64,000 bases of DNA from contig NZ_CP012159.1 in the NCBI RefSeq assembly GCF_001189295.1, positions 7,681,001 through 7,745,000 on the forward strand, given 5' to 3'. The position numbers and the translations under genes were made by a program. The DNA is from Chondromyces crocatus (GTDB lineage: Bacteria; Myxococcota_A; Polyangia; Polyangiales; Polyangiaceae). Below, one piece after another: positions 8,726 through 18,404 of the stretch (the stretch's first letter is position 1; every line of letters begins with the position of its first letter). Below the pieces are notes generated by a model that did not search any database, was not told where the DNA came from, and saw nothing but the letters and a program-made list of their open reading frames with translations.

Positions 8726-9466
8726 TCAGTCCTGAGCGGTCGGGCGCACGACGATCTCTCCGACGTCGACCTCGGGCGGCTGTTCGATCGCGAAAGCGAT
8801 CGCACGCGCGATCGCCTCGGGGCTGACCGCGATCCGTGCGCGCTCCTGGAGCTGATGCCTCAGCGCTTCGCCGGGCACCGATGCGATGAAGTCGGTACGC
8901 ACGAAGCCTGGCGAGACCACGGTCACACGGAGCGCGTCACCGGCCTCCTGCCGCAACGCCTCCGAGAGCGTGCGCACGGCGTTCTTGGTCGCAGCGTAGA
9001 CCCCTTGGGTCGGGACGATGCGGATCCCCGAGACGGACGCCGTGTGCACGAAGTGGCCAGCGCCCTGCTTGCGAAACACGGGCAGCGCGGCCGCGATCCC
9101 GTACAGCACGCTCCGGAGGTTCACGTCGATCATCGTGTCCCAGTCGTCGACGCGCAGCTCGTCGAACGCAGACACGAGGCCGATGCCAGCGTTGCTGACC
9201 AGCACGTCGAGGCGCCCGAACCGCTCACAGGCAAAGGCGACGAAGCGGGACAGGTCGTCGCGCTGCCGGACATCGATCGTGCAGAAGGCCGCCTCGCCGC
9301 CACGCTCCGTGATCTGCCGCGTGAGCCGTTCGAGCGGCTCGGCTCCGCGCGCGCCGAGCACGACCTTCGCGCCACGGTCTGCGAGCCATCGCGCGGTGGC
9401 CTCGCCGATACCCCTGCTGGCACCCGTGATCGCGATCACCTTGCCCTCGATTCCCTCGGTGTTCAT
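8726..9466 (-). CDS. SDR family NAD(P)-dependent oxidoreductase
   Basis: A 246-residue classical short-chain dehydrogenase. The cofactor motif TGASRGIG lies near residue 14, NAG (VSNAGIG) near 90, catalytic Ser in ASVSG near 141 and YAATK near 155. An acidic or neutral residue pattern after beta-2 (GARGAEPLERL) leaves NAD versus NADP open. The substrate is unknown. The start at ATG 9466 gives the usual SDR N-terminus. An upstream ATG at 9532 would add 22 residues not typical of the family. It is divergent from an AraC regulator that starts 123 bp away, which suggests that the regulator controls it. Confidence 0.88.
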   Translation of the reverse strand: MNTEGIEGKVIAITGASRGIGEATARWLADRGAKVVLGARGAEPLERLTRQITERGGEAAFCTIDVRQRDDLSRFVAFACERFGRLDVLVSNAGIGLVSAFDELRVDDWDTMIDVNLRSVLYGIAAALPVFRKQGAGHFVHTASVSGIRIVPTQGVYAATKNAVRTLSEALRQEAGDALRVTVVSPGFVRTDFIASVPGEALRHQLQERARIAVSPEAIARAIAFAIEQPPEVDVGEIVVRPTAQD

Positions 9467-9589
9467 GTCGAGAGCATGGCGGGCCAGCGAGATGAAGCCT
9501 TGGTGGTTCTTGGCGGAAACCTCCGGGCTCACGGCGACACGCGCACGCCAGGGGTTCGCGGGTCGTGCGATGGACGGTTACGATCGGTC

Positions 9590-10354
9590 ATGGCCCCGCG
9601 GATCGAGCCACTGCCTCTGGCAACGTCGCGCTTCTCTGCCGTGCGCTGGTCGATCGACGAGCTGCACGTCGGCGTGAAGGACGCACTCACGATCGCCCGC
9701 GTGGAGCAAGGGAGCTTCACGTGGTGGAGTCACGGGACCGTCTGGGAGGTCGAGCCCGGCGCGATCCTCGTCCAGAACCTGGGGGATGTGTGCCGCGACC
9801 TCGCCCGCGTCGAGCGCACGACGTGTCAGGTCATCACGTTCGATGCCCATCACGGTGAGTTCGACCAGGCACGCCGTCATCCGCCCCATCTCGGCGAAAG
9901 CGACATGCGCGGCGCTGCGTTTCATGCGCTTCATGACGCCGTACGCGATGGGGCCGACGCGCTCACGCTCGACGTCGTGGCCGCGGAGGCGCTGGCATCG
10001 TTCAACAGGCGGAAGGACGAGGTGGCGGTGCGCTGTCCACGGGCCGTGCGCCGCGCGGTGGCGCTCGTGCGCGAGCGCTATGCCGAGTCCCTCGGCCTCG
10101 ACGAGATCGCGGCGCATGCAGGCACCGACAAGTACCATCTGTGTCGCGCCTTCCGCGCGCGGATCGGGCTGCCGCCGTACGCCTACCAGCTACGGCTGCG
10201 TGTCAGCCGTGCGAAGAATCTGCTGCGCGCCGGCATGCCGGCCGCTCACGTCGGCGCGAGCGTCGGGTTCTATGATCAGAGCCAGTTCACCCGGCATTTC
10301 CAGCGCATCGTGGGCACCTCGCCAGCCCGCTTCGCGCGAGCGCACGAGCGCTAG
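9590..10354 (+). CDS. AraC family transcriptional regulator
   Basis: A 254-residue protein. The N-terminal 140 residues form a cupin-like sensing domain. The C-terminal 100 residues hold two helix-turn-helix motifs: LGLDEIAAHAGTDKYHLCRAFRA and then the AraC signature HVGASVGFYDQSQFTRHFQR, ending in GTSPARFARA. I chose the ATG at 9590. The same frame is open far upstream, but there it runs over the opposite-strand SDR gene and is not conserved-looking. The regulator probably controls the divergent SDR gene and itself from the 123-bp intergenic region. The ligand is unknown. Confidence 0.85.
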   Translation: MAPRIEPLPLATSRFSAVRWSIDELHVGVKDALTIARVEQGSFTWWSHGTVWEVEPGAILVQNLGDVCRDLARVERTTCQVITFDAHHGEFDQARRHPPHLGESDMRGAAFHALHDAVRDGADALTLDVVAAEALASFNRRKDEVAVRCPRAVRRAVALVRERYAESLGLDEIAAHAGTDKYHLCRAFRARIGLPPYAYQLRLRVSRAKNLLRAGMPAAHVGASVGFYDQSQFTRHFQRIVGTSPARFARAHER

Positions 10355-10912
10355 ACACGCGGAGGGCCCCTTCCCCTGTTGCGCCGTCACCATGATCGCT
10401 GCTGGTGTTCACATTCTCCACGTCGTGTTAGACGCGGCGCATGCGTTTGCGGGTCCTCTCCTTGCTTGGTCTCGTCGGTCTCGCGGGGTGCGAGGCACTC
10501 GGTGCGCTCTCGGGCCAGGTGAAGACGCCGACCGAGACGCCCTGAAGCGCGACGCTCGATCCAGCCCTTCCCCTGGGAGCTCTCTGCCTTCACGCACCGT
10601 GCAAATGCTCGCGAAGCCACGTGGCTCGCAGCGGGGGACCGCAGGTGATGCTCACGATGGACGAGGCGGCCGGTCGCCCCCCATCACCGACCGGGGTCCG
10701 ACGAGCGCTCAACACCAGTCCCGACGCGCAGGGTGGTGCCCAACCGCCCTCAGCAGACCAGCCCTCTCGCAACCCAGCCCTCAGCAACCCAGCCCTCTCC
10801 GCAAACCCACCCTCGGGACCTGGCTAGCTCACGAACCACCAGGTTCTGGAGTTCTCAGGCGGGGATTCTTATTGCACGCATCTGCATCAACGAATATGGA
10901 TCAGGTGTTCCC
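10355..10912. other. 558-bp intergenic region with a tiny lipoprotein frame
   Basis: Contains the small lipoprotein candidate at 10441-10545. Near 10760-10815 there is a short degenerate direct repeat of aacccagccctc. An A/T-richer patch at about 10862-10905, just before the ArsR-type gene, is the likely promoter or operator region. Nothing else is supported. Confidence 0.5.
10441..10545 (+). CDS. Putative 34-residue lipoprotein
   Basis: A very short frame starting at ATG 10441. It begins MRLRVL, continues with a hydrophobic SLLGLVGLAGC segment that is a textbook lipobox (LAGC, Cys at residue 17), and then has a 17-residue mature part ending KTPTETP. Such tiny lipoproteins (entericidin-like in size) attach to the inner or outer membrane. 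No strong ribosome site is visible and the gene stands alone between AraC and ArsR genes. I do not recognise a family. The signal sequence is the only positive evidence. Confidence 0.45.
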   Translation: MRLRVLSLLGLVGLAGCEALGALSGQVKTPTETP

Positions 10913-11983
10913 GTGAGCCTCCATCCGGACTCCTCCCCCTCCACGGCCGACGCGGCGGCCCGCTGCGAGCTGTACAAGCTCCTCGCGGAGCCGGTGCGGC
11001 TGCGCCTCCTCGGACTCGCGGCGGCAGAGGAGCTGGCGGTGGGCGAGCTGGCCGAGCTGCTCCGGGAGGGGCAGCCCAAGGTGTCCAGACACGCGGCGGC
11101 GCTGCGGGAGGCTGGGCTCTTGCTCGCGCGGCGACAAGGGACCTGGACGCTGTTGCGGCTGGCGCCGGACGTACAGCGCGATCCCGTGGTGGACGATGCG
11201 GTCCGAGCGGGGACGCGTGCGTGCGAGGCGGACGGGACGATGGCGCGCATCGCGGATCTGCTCGCGGGGCGGGATCAGGAGACGCGGGACTTCTTCGCGC
11301 GAGGGGGCAGGCCGGTGCGCGCCGGGGCGCCGTCCGAGGTGGCGTCGTACATCGCCGCGCTCGCGCCGCTCATCCCGCACCGGCTGCTCGCGATCGACGC
11401 GGGGACGGGGGACGGGGCGCTGCTCGAGGTGCTCGGGCCCATCTTTCATCGGGTGGTCGCCATCGACCGCTCCGCGGCGCAGCTGGAGCTGGCCAGGGAG
11501 CGGGCACGCCGGCGGGAGCTGCACAACGTGGACCTGGTGTGCGACGAGCTCGATGGGCTCGGGGTGCGCAAGGCGATCGCGCGGGCGCTGGGGCAGTCGC
11601 CGAGCGCGTCGGCTGGGGCCGATGTGGTGTTCGCAGCGCGGATGCTCCACCACGCGCCACAACCGCTCCAGACGCTGCGTGCGCTGGCGCGGCTCGCCCG
11701 GGCGCCGAAGGCCGGAGAGCGCGGTGGGGCGGTGTGCGTGCTCGATTACGAGGCGCACGACGATCTCCTGCTGCGCGAGCAGGAGGCCGATGTATGGCTC
11801 GGCTTCGAACCGAAGCAGCTCCGGGAGCTCGCCTTGGAGGCGGGGCTCGTGGACATCGAGATGAGGCAGCTTCCGGCTGCATGGCAAGGCGAGGGGCCGG
11901 ATCGGCACCTCACGTGGCAACTCCTGGTCGGCTTCCGTAGCGACGCCGCTCCACCAACGAACGAAGCATCGAGGACACCATGA
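10913..11983 (+). CDS. ArsR-type regulator fused to a SAM-dependent methyltransferase domain (SahR-like)
   Basis: A 356-residue protein read from GTG 10913. Residues about 20-95 are an ArsR winged helix-turn-helix ([17 protein letters not shown]; recognition helix region [18 protein letters not shown]). Residues about 150-300 are a Rossmann methyltransferase fold with motif [17 protein letters not shown], an acidic end of beta-2 ([14 protein letters not shown]) and [16 protein letters not shown]. The stop overlaps the ahcY start (ATGA at 11980-11983), so it is coupled to the enzyme that destroys S-adenosylhomocysteine. SahR regulators of proteobacteria are ArsR-family SAH sensors of methionine-cycle genes. 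I infer that the methyltransferase domain binds SAH or SAM as the signal. The upstream start is uncertain because the frame stays open to 10733. Confidence 0.8.
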   Translation: MSLHPDSSPSTADAAARCELYKLLAEPVRLRLLGLAAAEELAVGELAELLREGQPKVSRHAAALREAGLLLARRQGTWTLLRLAPDVQRDPVVDDAVRAGTRACEADGTMARIADLLAGRDQETRDFFARGGRPVRAGAPSEVASYIAALAPLIPHRLLAIDAGTGDGALLEVLGPIFHRVVAIDRSAAQLELARERARRRELHNVDLVCDELDGLGVRKAIARALGQSPSASAGADVVFAARMLHHAPQPLQTLRALARLARAPKAGERGGAVCVLDYEAHDDLLLREQEADVWLGFEPKQLRELALEAGLVDIEMRQLPAAWQGEGPDRHLTWQLLVGFRSDAAPPTNEASRTP

Positions 11984-13296
11984 CGACGAAGACGCAGCTC
12001 CCCTACAAGGTCGCCGACATCTCTCTTGCCGACTGGGGTCGCAAGGAGATCCGCATCGCAGAGAAGGAGATGCCCGGGCTGATGGCGCTCCGGGCCGAGT
12101 ACGGCGAGTCGAAGCCGCTCAAGGGCGCGCGCGTCGCAGGCTGCCTCCACATGACCATCCAGACCGCGGTGCTCATCGAGACGCTGCTCGCGCTCGGCGC
12201 CGAGGTGACCTGGACGAGCTGCAACATCTACTCGACGCAGGATCACGCGGCGGCGGCGATCGCGGCGGCGGGCGTGCCCGTGTACGCCTGGAAGGGCGAG
12301 ACGCTCGAGGAGTACGACTGGTGCCTGGAGCAGCAGCTCCTCGCGTTCAAGGACGGCAAGGGGCCGAACATGATCCTCGACGACGGCGGGGATCTGACGA
12401 TCTACATCCACGAGAAGCACCCGGAGCTGTTCAGCGGCAACGACCCGATCCGTGGCCTCTCGGAGGAGACGACGACCGGCGTGCACCGGCTCTACGAGAT
12501 GCACAAGGCCGGCAAGCTCAAGGTGCCCGCGATCAACGTCAACGACTCGGTCACGAAGAGCAAGTTCGACAACCTGTACGGCTGCCGTGAGTCGCTCGGC
12601 GACGGGATCAAGCGCGCGACGGACGTGATGTTCGCCGGCAAGGTCGCCGTGGTGTGTGGCTACGGCGACGTGGGCAAGGGCAGCGCGCAGGCGCTCCGCA
12701 GCCTCGGCGCGCGCGTGATCATCACCGAGATCGACCCCATCTGCGCGCTGCAGGCGGCGATGGAGGGCTACGAGGTGAAGCGGCTGGAGACGGCCGCGCC
12801 GCTCGCCGACATCATCGTCACGGCGACGGGCTGCAAGGACGTCGTGCGCCCCGAGCACCTCAAGGTGATGAAGGACGAGGCGATCCTCTGCAACATCGGG
12901 CACTTCGACTGCGAGATCGATCTCGCCTGGCTGGAGAACAACCCGGAGATCCGCGAGGAGAACATCAAGCCGCAGGTCGACCACTTCATCTTCCCCGACG
13001 GGCGCCGGCTGATCGTGCTGGCCCGTGGGCGGCTGGTGAACCTGGGCTGCGCGACGGGTCACCCCTCGTTCGTGATGAGCGCGTCGTTCTCGAACCAGGT
13101 GCTGGCGCAGATCGCGCTCTGGACCGAGAAGTTCCCGCTCGGCGTCCACATCCTCCCCAAGAAGCTCGACGAGAAGGTCGCGGCGCTGCACCTTGCCAAG
13201 CTCGGCGTGGAGCTGACCAAGCTCAGCGAGGAGCAGGCGACGTACCTGAACATGTCGGTCGACGGGCCCTACAAGCCCGAGAACTACCGCTACTGA
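11980..13296 (+). CDS. ahcY: Adenosylhomocysteinase (SAH hydrolase)
   Basis: A 438-residue cytoplasmic enzyme that cleaves S-adenosylhomocysteine to adenosine and homocysteine with bound NAD, relieving product inhibition of methyltransferases. Family landmarks are all present: [13 protein letters not shown] and [15 protein letters not shown] near the N-terminus, the substrate-site [20 protein letters not shown], the NAD loop [14 protein letters not shown] near residue 225, [10 protein letters not shown], and the C-terminal KPENYRY. The ATG overlaps the preceding regulator stop by four bases, and a GAGGA site lies just upstream. A strong hairpin follows 24 bp after the stop. The length and C-terminus match the class with the conserved terminal Tyr. 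Confidence 0.97.
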   Translation: MTTKTQLPYKVADISLADWGRKEIRIAEKEMPGLMALRAEYGESKPLKGARVAGCLHMTIQTAVLIETLLALGAEVTWTSCNIYSTQDHAAAAIAAAGVPVYAWKGETLEEYDWCLEQQLLAFKDGKGPNMILDDGGDLTIYIHEKHPELFSGNDPIRGLSEETTTGVHRLYEMHKAGKLKVPAINVNDSVTKSKFDNLYGCRESLGDGIKRATDVMFAGKVAVVCGYGDVGKGSAQALRSLGARVIITEIDPICALQAAMEGYEVKRLETAAPLADIIVTATGCKDVVRPEHLKVMKDEAILCNIGHFDCEIDLAWLENNPEIREENIKPQVDHFIFPDGRRLIVLARGRLVNLGCATGHPSFVMSASFSNQVLAQIALWTEKFPLGVHILPKKLDEKVAALHLAKLGVELTKLSEEQATYLNMSVDGPYKPENYRY

Positions 13297-13320
13297 TCTC
13301 CCTCCCCCGCGTGTGATGTC

Positions 13321-13340
13321 AGGGCGCCCCTCGGCGCCCT
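13321..13340 (+). terminator. Hairpin after ahcY
   Basis: AGGGCGCC, loop CCTC, GGCGCCCT: a perfect 8-bp GC stem 24 bp after the ahcY stop. There is no T-run, as is common in GC-rich genomes, so termination efficiency is uncertain. Confidence 0.6.
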
Positions 13341-13497
13341 CGACGCCACGCCCCCCCGCACCTCCCTCCCCTCCCCTTGGCCGCTGTCAGGTGAGGTGGC
13401 GTCGATCCCTCGTCCGCTGTCTTCGCCACGCGCAGCGTCAAGACCGCCCAGACAGGAATCAAGTTTTCCAGGACACATTTTCTGGAGAACGAAGAGA

Positions 13498-15783
13498 ATG
13501 TCGGGCGGTGAGGCGCCTCTCATGGAGCGGGGCGTCCTCGCGATGGACGAAGGAGATGCCCTCATGCTGACGCGCGTTCACAAGAAGCCTGGTTTCGTCA
13601 CGGTTCGACGGCACGGTCCTCGGACCGTCAACGTCGGCAAGTACAGCAGCGTCCCCGACATCGGCGCCGCGCCCATCGACGAACCTGCAGCCTGGTTCCT
13701 CGGTCCGCGCGCGGAGAACAGCGAGGTGCTCACGACCTTAACCAAGGACGTGCTGGAGCACATCGGCGCGTACCGACGCGGCTACCTGCCCGAAGATCCC
13801 ATCATCATCACGCCGGAGATGCAGGCGACGAGCTCCTACACCACGGCCGTGGCGGAGATGAGCACGAGCTTCAAGGAGGTGCTGGGGTACTTCGCCGAGC
13901 GCGCGACGCCGTTCTTCTCGCTGCGCTACCAGGCGCACATGACCGGGGACAACCCGATGCCCGCCCTCGCGGGCTACTTCCTCGGCATGCTGCACAACCC
14001 GAACAACGTGACCATCCAGGCGTCGACCACGACCACGCTGCTCGAGCTGCTGGCGATGCGCGATCTCTGCCACATGGTCGGCTGGTCGACGGAGAACGAC
14101 GATCAAGCGTGGTCACACATCACGGCCGATGGCTCGATCGCCAACAACGAGGCGGTGTGGACGGCGCGCGAGGTGAAGTTCTTGCCCTTCGCCATCGTCA
14201 AGGCGCTGCAGAAGGAGCCGAGCCTCGCAGGCGCGAAGGATGTGGAGGTGACGCTGACCAGCGGCACGAAGAAGCGCCTGGATCAGACGACCAACTGGGA
14301 GCGGTTCAACATCCGACGCGACGAGATCCTCGCGCTGCCGGGCCGGATGGCGGCGAAGCTGGGCAAGCAGCCGTACGAGGTGTGGTCGGTCGTGGTGAAC
14401 TACGACGTCAACGCCGTGGGCGTGTGGGGGATGCTGGACGCCTTCGAGGGGCTCGGCGGCGCGCCCACGCTGTTCACGCCGTCGACGCGGCACTACTCGT
14501 GGCCGAAGGCGGCCGCGGTGAACGGGTTCGGCACGGAGCGGGACGTCACGATGATGGTCGATGCCGATGGGCGCATGTCGATCGACGAGCTGACGAAGGG
14601 TCTCGACACGGCGCTGTCGAAGAAGATCCCCGTGCTCCTGGTCGTGGCGGTGAATGGCAGCACCGAGGAGAGCGCCATCGACGATCTGACGAAGATTCTC
14701 GCGGTGCGCGAGGACTACCGCAAGAAGGGGCTGGAGTTCGACATCCACGTGGACGCGGCGTGGGGTGGCTACTTCATGACGGTGGTCCGCAAGGATTTCG
14801 GCAGCGTGGTCACGCCGGCCGATCTGGAGAACCCGTTCATCGAGGACACGCGGAAGGTGCCGATGAGCGACTACTCCATCGAGCAGTTCAAGGCGGTGCG
14901 CGAGGTGGACTCGGTGACGATCGATCCGCACAAGTCGGGCTACATCCAGTACACCGCCGGCTCGATCCTCTACCGGAACAAGGAGGTGCTCAACCTGGTG
15001 ACCTTCACCGGTGCGTACATCGGCGCGGCCACGGAGCCGACGGTGGGCATGTTCGGGCTGGAGGGCTCGAAGGCGGGCGCGACGGCGGCGTCGGTGTTCT
15101 TCGCGCACCGCTGCATCCGCCCGTCGGAGCGTGGCTACGGCCGGATCTTGACCTTCGCGCTGCAGAACACGCGCCGGCTGTACACGGATCTGCTCTTCCT
15201 GTCCCGGCCCGAGGACAGCTTCGTCTGTACGCCGCTCCCTCGGATCCCGGCGGAGCGCAGCGGTGCGAGCGCGGCCGAGCAAGAGAAGCAGCTCGCGTTC
15301 ATCAAGGAGACGATCTGGGGGAAGACGATCGAGGAGATCGAGGCGAATCCCGAGGCCCTCGCGCTCTTCCGCGAGCTGGGGCCGGACCAGAACATCCTGG
15401 ATTACGGCTTCAATCCGCGCGTCGACGGGAAGGTGAACACGGATCCGGAGGCGTACAACCAGCTGATGCAGGGGGTCTACGACGCCTTCCACATCCACTA
15501 CGACAAGGAAGGGTTGGCCGACAACATCCACAACTACAAGCTGCTCTTGAGCTACACGATCTTCAAACGGCACGAGTACGGCGATGCCTTCATGGACACC
15601 TTCGCCAAGCGCCTCGGGCTCGAAGGTCGCCCCGAGGAGCTGTACTGCCTGCGCTCGGTGATCATGGATCCGTATGCGCTGAACCTGAACAGCGCGTTCA
15701 CCCAGCAGCTCGTCGACATCTTGCGTGACAAGGTGAACGAGCTGGCGAGACGCACGTCGCGCTCGGCCTCACCCAGCGCCTGA
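13498..15783 (+). CDS. Large PLP-dependent decarboxylase (group II, Tyr/Glu/aromatic type)
   Basis: A 761-residue protein, longer than the 450-550 residues of standard group II decarboxylases. The core has the PLP lysine in TIDPHKSGYIQYTAGS near residue 480, the cofactor Asp region IHVDAAWGGYF near 417, and a substrate-binding N-terminal half (RYQAHMTGDNP). The C-terminal 200 residues (about 560-761) form an extra domain seen in a family of large bacterial and archaeal tyrosine-decarboxylase-like proteins. The substrate is not predictable here. The ATG at 13498 is chosen over an open upstream extension because a GGAG/GAAGAG stretch precedes it. It stands alone between ahcY and the aldolase-dehydrogenase gene. 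Confidence 0.8.
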   Translation: MSGGEAPLMERGVLAMDEGDALMLTRVHKKPGFVTVRRHGPRTVNVGKYSSVPDIGAAPIDEPAAWFLGPRAENSEVLTTLTKDVLEHIGAYRRGYLPEDPIIITPEMQATSSYTTAVAEMSTSFKEVLGYFAERATPFFSLRYQAHMTGDNPMPALAGYFLGMLHNPNNVTIQASTTTTLLELLAMRDLCHMVGWSTENDDQAWSHITADGSIANNEAVWTAREVKFLPFAIVKALQKEPSLAGAKDVEVTLTSGTKKRLDQTTNWERFNIRRDEILALPGRMAAKLGKQPYEVWSVVVNYDVNAVGVWGMLDAFEGLGGAPTLFTPSTRHYSWPKAAAVNGFGTERDVTMMVDADGRMSIDELTKGLDTALSKKIPVLLVVAVNGSTEESAIDDLTKILAVREDYRKKGLEFDIHVDAAWGGYFMTVVRKDFGSVVTPADLENPFIEDTRKVPMSDYSIEQFKAVREVDSVTIDPHKSGYIQYTAGSILYRNKEVLNLVTFTGAYIGAATEPTVGMFGLEGSKAGATAASVFFAHRCIRPSERGYGRILTFALQNTRRLYTDLLFLSRPEDSFVCTPLPRIPAERSGASAAEQEKQLAFIKETIWGKTIEEIEANPEALALFRELGPDQNILDYGFNPRVDGKVNTDPEAYNQLMQGVYDAFHIHYDKEGLADNIHNYKLLLSYTIFKRHEYGDAFMDTFAKRLGLEGRPEELYCLRSVIMDPYALNLNSAFTQQLVDILRDKVNELARRTSRSASPSA

Positions 15784-15927
15784 CCCGGCCACCCGAGGCA
15801 CCGCCCCGCGCCGCGACGCGCCGCGACGCCGTCGAAGCACGGGCGCGGTGGCCCTGGTCCGTGGCCAACGGGGCGGGCTCTTCGGTGGGCTTCCGGCCTC
15901 ACCGGGGCTGCGGTAGGCCTCTGGGCG

Positions 15928-18198
15928 ATGGACTCCCGCTACGATCCTGCCGAAGCACGCCGCGCCCTCGACCGCTACGCGAAGGAGCACGGGGAGGACG
16001 TCGCCCTCCGCGTGTACACGTCGCGCTTGCTGGGCGCCGAGTCGTCGCTGGTGCTCCACGGCGGCGGGAACACCAGCGTCAAGACGAGGAAGGTCGATCT
16101 GCTCGGGGACGAGGTGGAGGTCGTCTGCGTGAAGGGCAGCGGCTGGGATCTCGCGACGATCGAGCCAGGGGGCTTCCCGGCGTGTCGGCTCGCGCCGCTG
16201 CGCCGCGGGGCGGAGCGGCCCGCGATGACGGACGAGGAGATGGTGGCGCTCTTGCGAAGCCAGATGCTCGATCCGTCGGGGCCGACGCCCTCGGTGGAGG
16301 CGTTGCTGCATGCGTACCTGCCGGCGCGCTTCGTGGACCACACGCATGCGGACGCGGTGCTGGCGGCGATGGACCAGGAAGACAGCGCGTCGATCGCGCA
16401 GGAGATCTGGGGAGACGGGGTGCTGCTCGTGCCGTACGTGATGCCGGGCTTCGTGCTGGCGCGGCGGGTGGTGGAGCTGCTCGGGCCGTGGGTCGCGGCG
16501 GGCAAGCTGCCGGAGGTGATGGTGCTCGACAAGCACGGGATCTTCACCTGGGGGGAGACGGCGGAGGAGAGCTACACGCGGATGATCGAGGCGGTGACGA
16601 AGGCGGAGCACTACCTCGCGACGCGCGGGGCGGCGCTGCGGCCGGTGACGGCTGGGAGCTCCAGCAAGGTCCCCTTCCCCGCGGCGCTGTCGACGCCGCC
16701 CGGGGCGCCAGGGTCCTCGAGGGCGACGGGGGGAATCACCGAGAAGCCGCCGGTGCCCGCGGTCGCGCCGACGCTCCCGCCAGGAGGTCCAGGGGCGACG
16801 CAGGGGTCGACGTCGGCGCCCACGGTCCGCGCTGGCTCGAAGGCGGCGTACGTCCCTCCGCGCGAGGAGGATGTGGCGCACCTCGCGGCGGTGGTGCGGG
16901 GCGCGTTCGCACGGGCGTCAGGGAAGCCGTGGGTGTGTGCGTTCCGGTCGACGCCGGGGCTCCTGGCGTTCGCGGCGCGGGACGACGTGCGCGAGGTGTC
17001 GCAGATCGGCTGTGCGACGCCGGATCACGTGATCCGGACGAAGGCGAAACCGATGCTGCTCGACGGGGTGGAGCCGGTGCACCCGGAGCAGACGCGCGCG
17101 CTGGTGGAGCGAGGGCTCGCGGCGTACGCGGAGGCGTACCAGGGGTACTTCCAGCGGGCGTGCAGCGCGCGGGGGGTGTCGCGGCAGGCGCTGGATCCGC
17201 TGCCGCGGGTGCTGCTGGTGCCAGGGTACGGGGTGCTCAGCGTGGCCGGGTCACACGCGGAGGCGGAGATCGCGGCCGACATCTACGAGCACACGGCGGC
17301 GGTGATCGAGGCGGCGCAGGCGCTGGGCAGCTACCGGCCGGTGTCGGAGCTGGATCTGTTCGACGTCGAGTACTGGAGCCTGGAGCAGGCGAAGCTGAAG
17401 GTCGGGGCGAAGGCCGCAGGGCCGCTGTCGCGGCGGGTGGCGCTGATCACGGGCGCGGCGTCGGGGATCGGGCTGAGCACGGCGCAGCTGTTCCTGGAGG
17501 CGGGGGCGCACGTGGCGGTGACCGACTTCGACGAGCGGTCGCTGTCGGAGGCGGCAGGCCCGCTCGCCGCGAAGCACAAGGGGCGCGTGCTCGCGCTCGA
17601 CTGCAACGTGCTCGACGAGGGGAGCGTGCGCCGGGCGTTCACGCGCACCGCGGCGCATTTCGGCGGGGTCGACGTGGTGGTCTCGAACGCGGGGCGGGCG
17701 TTCACGGGGGCGCTGCACACGGCGAGCGGCGACGAGGCGCTCGCGGCGTCGCTGGAGCTGAACCTGGTCGGGCACCAGCGGGTGGCGCGGGCCGCGGCAG
17801 AGCTGTTCCTGCAGCAAGGCGCGGGCGGGGCGCTGCTGTTCAATGCGTCGAAGAGCGCGTTCAACCCGGGGCCCGACTTCGGTCCCTACGCGGTGGCCAA
17901 GGCGGCGGTGCTGGCGCTGATGCGGCAGTACGCGGTGGATCTCGGGCCGTCGGGCATCCGGTCGAGCGCGGTCAATGCGGATCGGATCCGCACGGGGATC
18001 TTCGAGCTGGGGCTGCTCGAAGCCCGCGCGCGCGCTCGCGGGGTCTCGGTCGACGAGTACTTCAAGGCGAACCTGCTCCAGCGGGAGACCACGGGCGAGG
18101 ACGTGGCCCGCGCCTTCCTCTACCTGGCGACGGCCGAGGCGACGACGGGCTGTGTGATCACGGTCGATGGAGGTAACGCGGCGGCATTCCCCCGGTGA
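15928..18198 (+). CDS. Bifunctional class II aldolase / short-chain dehydrogenase (RhaD/YuxG-like)
   Basis: A 756-residue fusion. The N-terminal part (about 1-440) is a class II aldolase/adducin-like domain with LVLHGGGNTSVKTR near residue 46 and the metal-site DHTHADAVLAAM near 141. The C-terminal part (about 490-756) is an SDR domain with TGAASGIG near 506, VSNAG near 588 and YAVAK near 653. Relatives cleave rhamnulose-1-phosphate and oxidise the lactaldehyde product. No other rhamnose genes are nearby, so the sugar is not certain. Residues about 240-300 are a Pro/Gly/Ser-rich insert inside the aldolase half that looks disordered and is unusual for the family. The ATG at 15928 follows a 144-bp gap after the decarboxylase. 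Confidence 0.86.
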   Translation: MDSRYDPAEARRALDRYAKEHGEDVALRVYTSRLLGAESSLVLHGGGNTSVKTRKVDLLGDEVEVVCVKGSGWDLATIEPGGFPACRLAPLRRGAERPAMTDEEMVALLRSQMLDPSGPTPSVEALLHAYLPARFVDHTHADAVLAAMDQEDSASIAQEIWGDGVLLVPYVMPGFVLARRVVELLGPWVAAGKLPEVMVLDKHGIFTWGETAEESYTRMIEAVTKAEHYLATRGAALRPVTAGSSSKVPFPAALSTPPGAPGSSRATGGITEKPPVPAVAPTLPPGGPGATQGSTSAPTVRAGSKAAYVPPREEDVAHLAAVVRGAFARASGKPWVCAFRSTPGLLAFAARDDVREVSQIGCATPDHVIRTKAKPMLLDGVEPVHPEQTRALVERGLAAYAEAYQGYFQRACSARGVSRQALDPLPRVLLVPGYGVLSVAGSHAEAEIAADIYEHTAAVIEAAQALGSYRPVSELDLFDVEYWSLEQAKLKVGAKAAGPLSRRVALITGAASGIGLSTAQLFLEAGAHVAVTDFDERSLSEAAGPLAAKHKGRVLALDCNVLDEGSVRRAFTRTAAHFGGVDVVVSNAGRAFTGALHTASGDEALAASLELNLVGHQRVARAAAELFLQQGAGGALLFNASKSAFNPGPDFGPYAVAKAAVLALMRQYAVDLGPSGIRSSAVNADRIRTGIFELGLLEARARARGVSVDEYFKANLLQRETTGEDVARAFLYLATAEATTGCVITVDGGNAAAFPR

Positions 18199-18404
18199 AG
18201 GGCGGGTTGCCACGGGCGCTGGCGTTCCGAGCGACGCGCGCGGCGATTTCGCGCGGCTGACGCGCTCTGGGCGGGGCAGCGCGGGTTCTCGACGCGGTGC
18301 ATCGCGGCCCCAGGCCAGCCGCTCACCACGCCGTGCGCAGGAATGGCGCGGGCGCCCCGCCTGGCAGGTTGGAGTTGGCGAGGGCGTCGTGTAGACAATC
18401 GGCC

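Noticed and set aside
8384-9589. Upstream extension of the AraC regulator frame (402 extra codons)
   Set aside because: It runs antisense to a well-supported SDR gene, is low in hydrophobic structure and is typical of GC-rich shadow coding.
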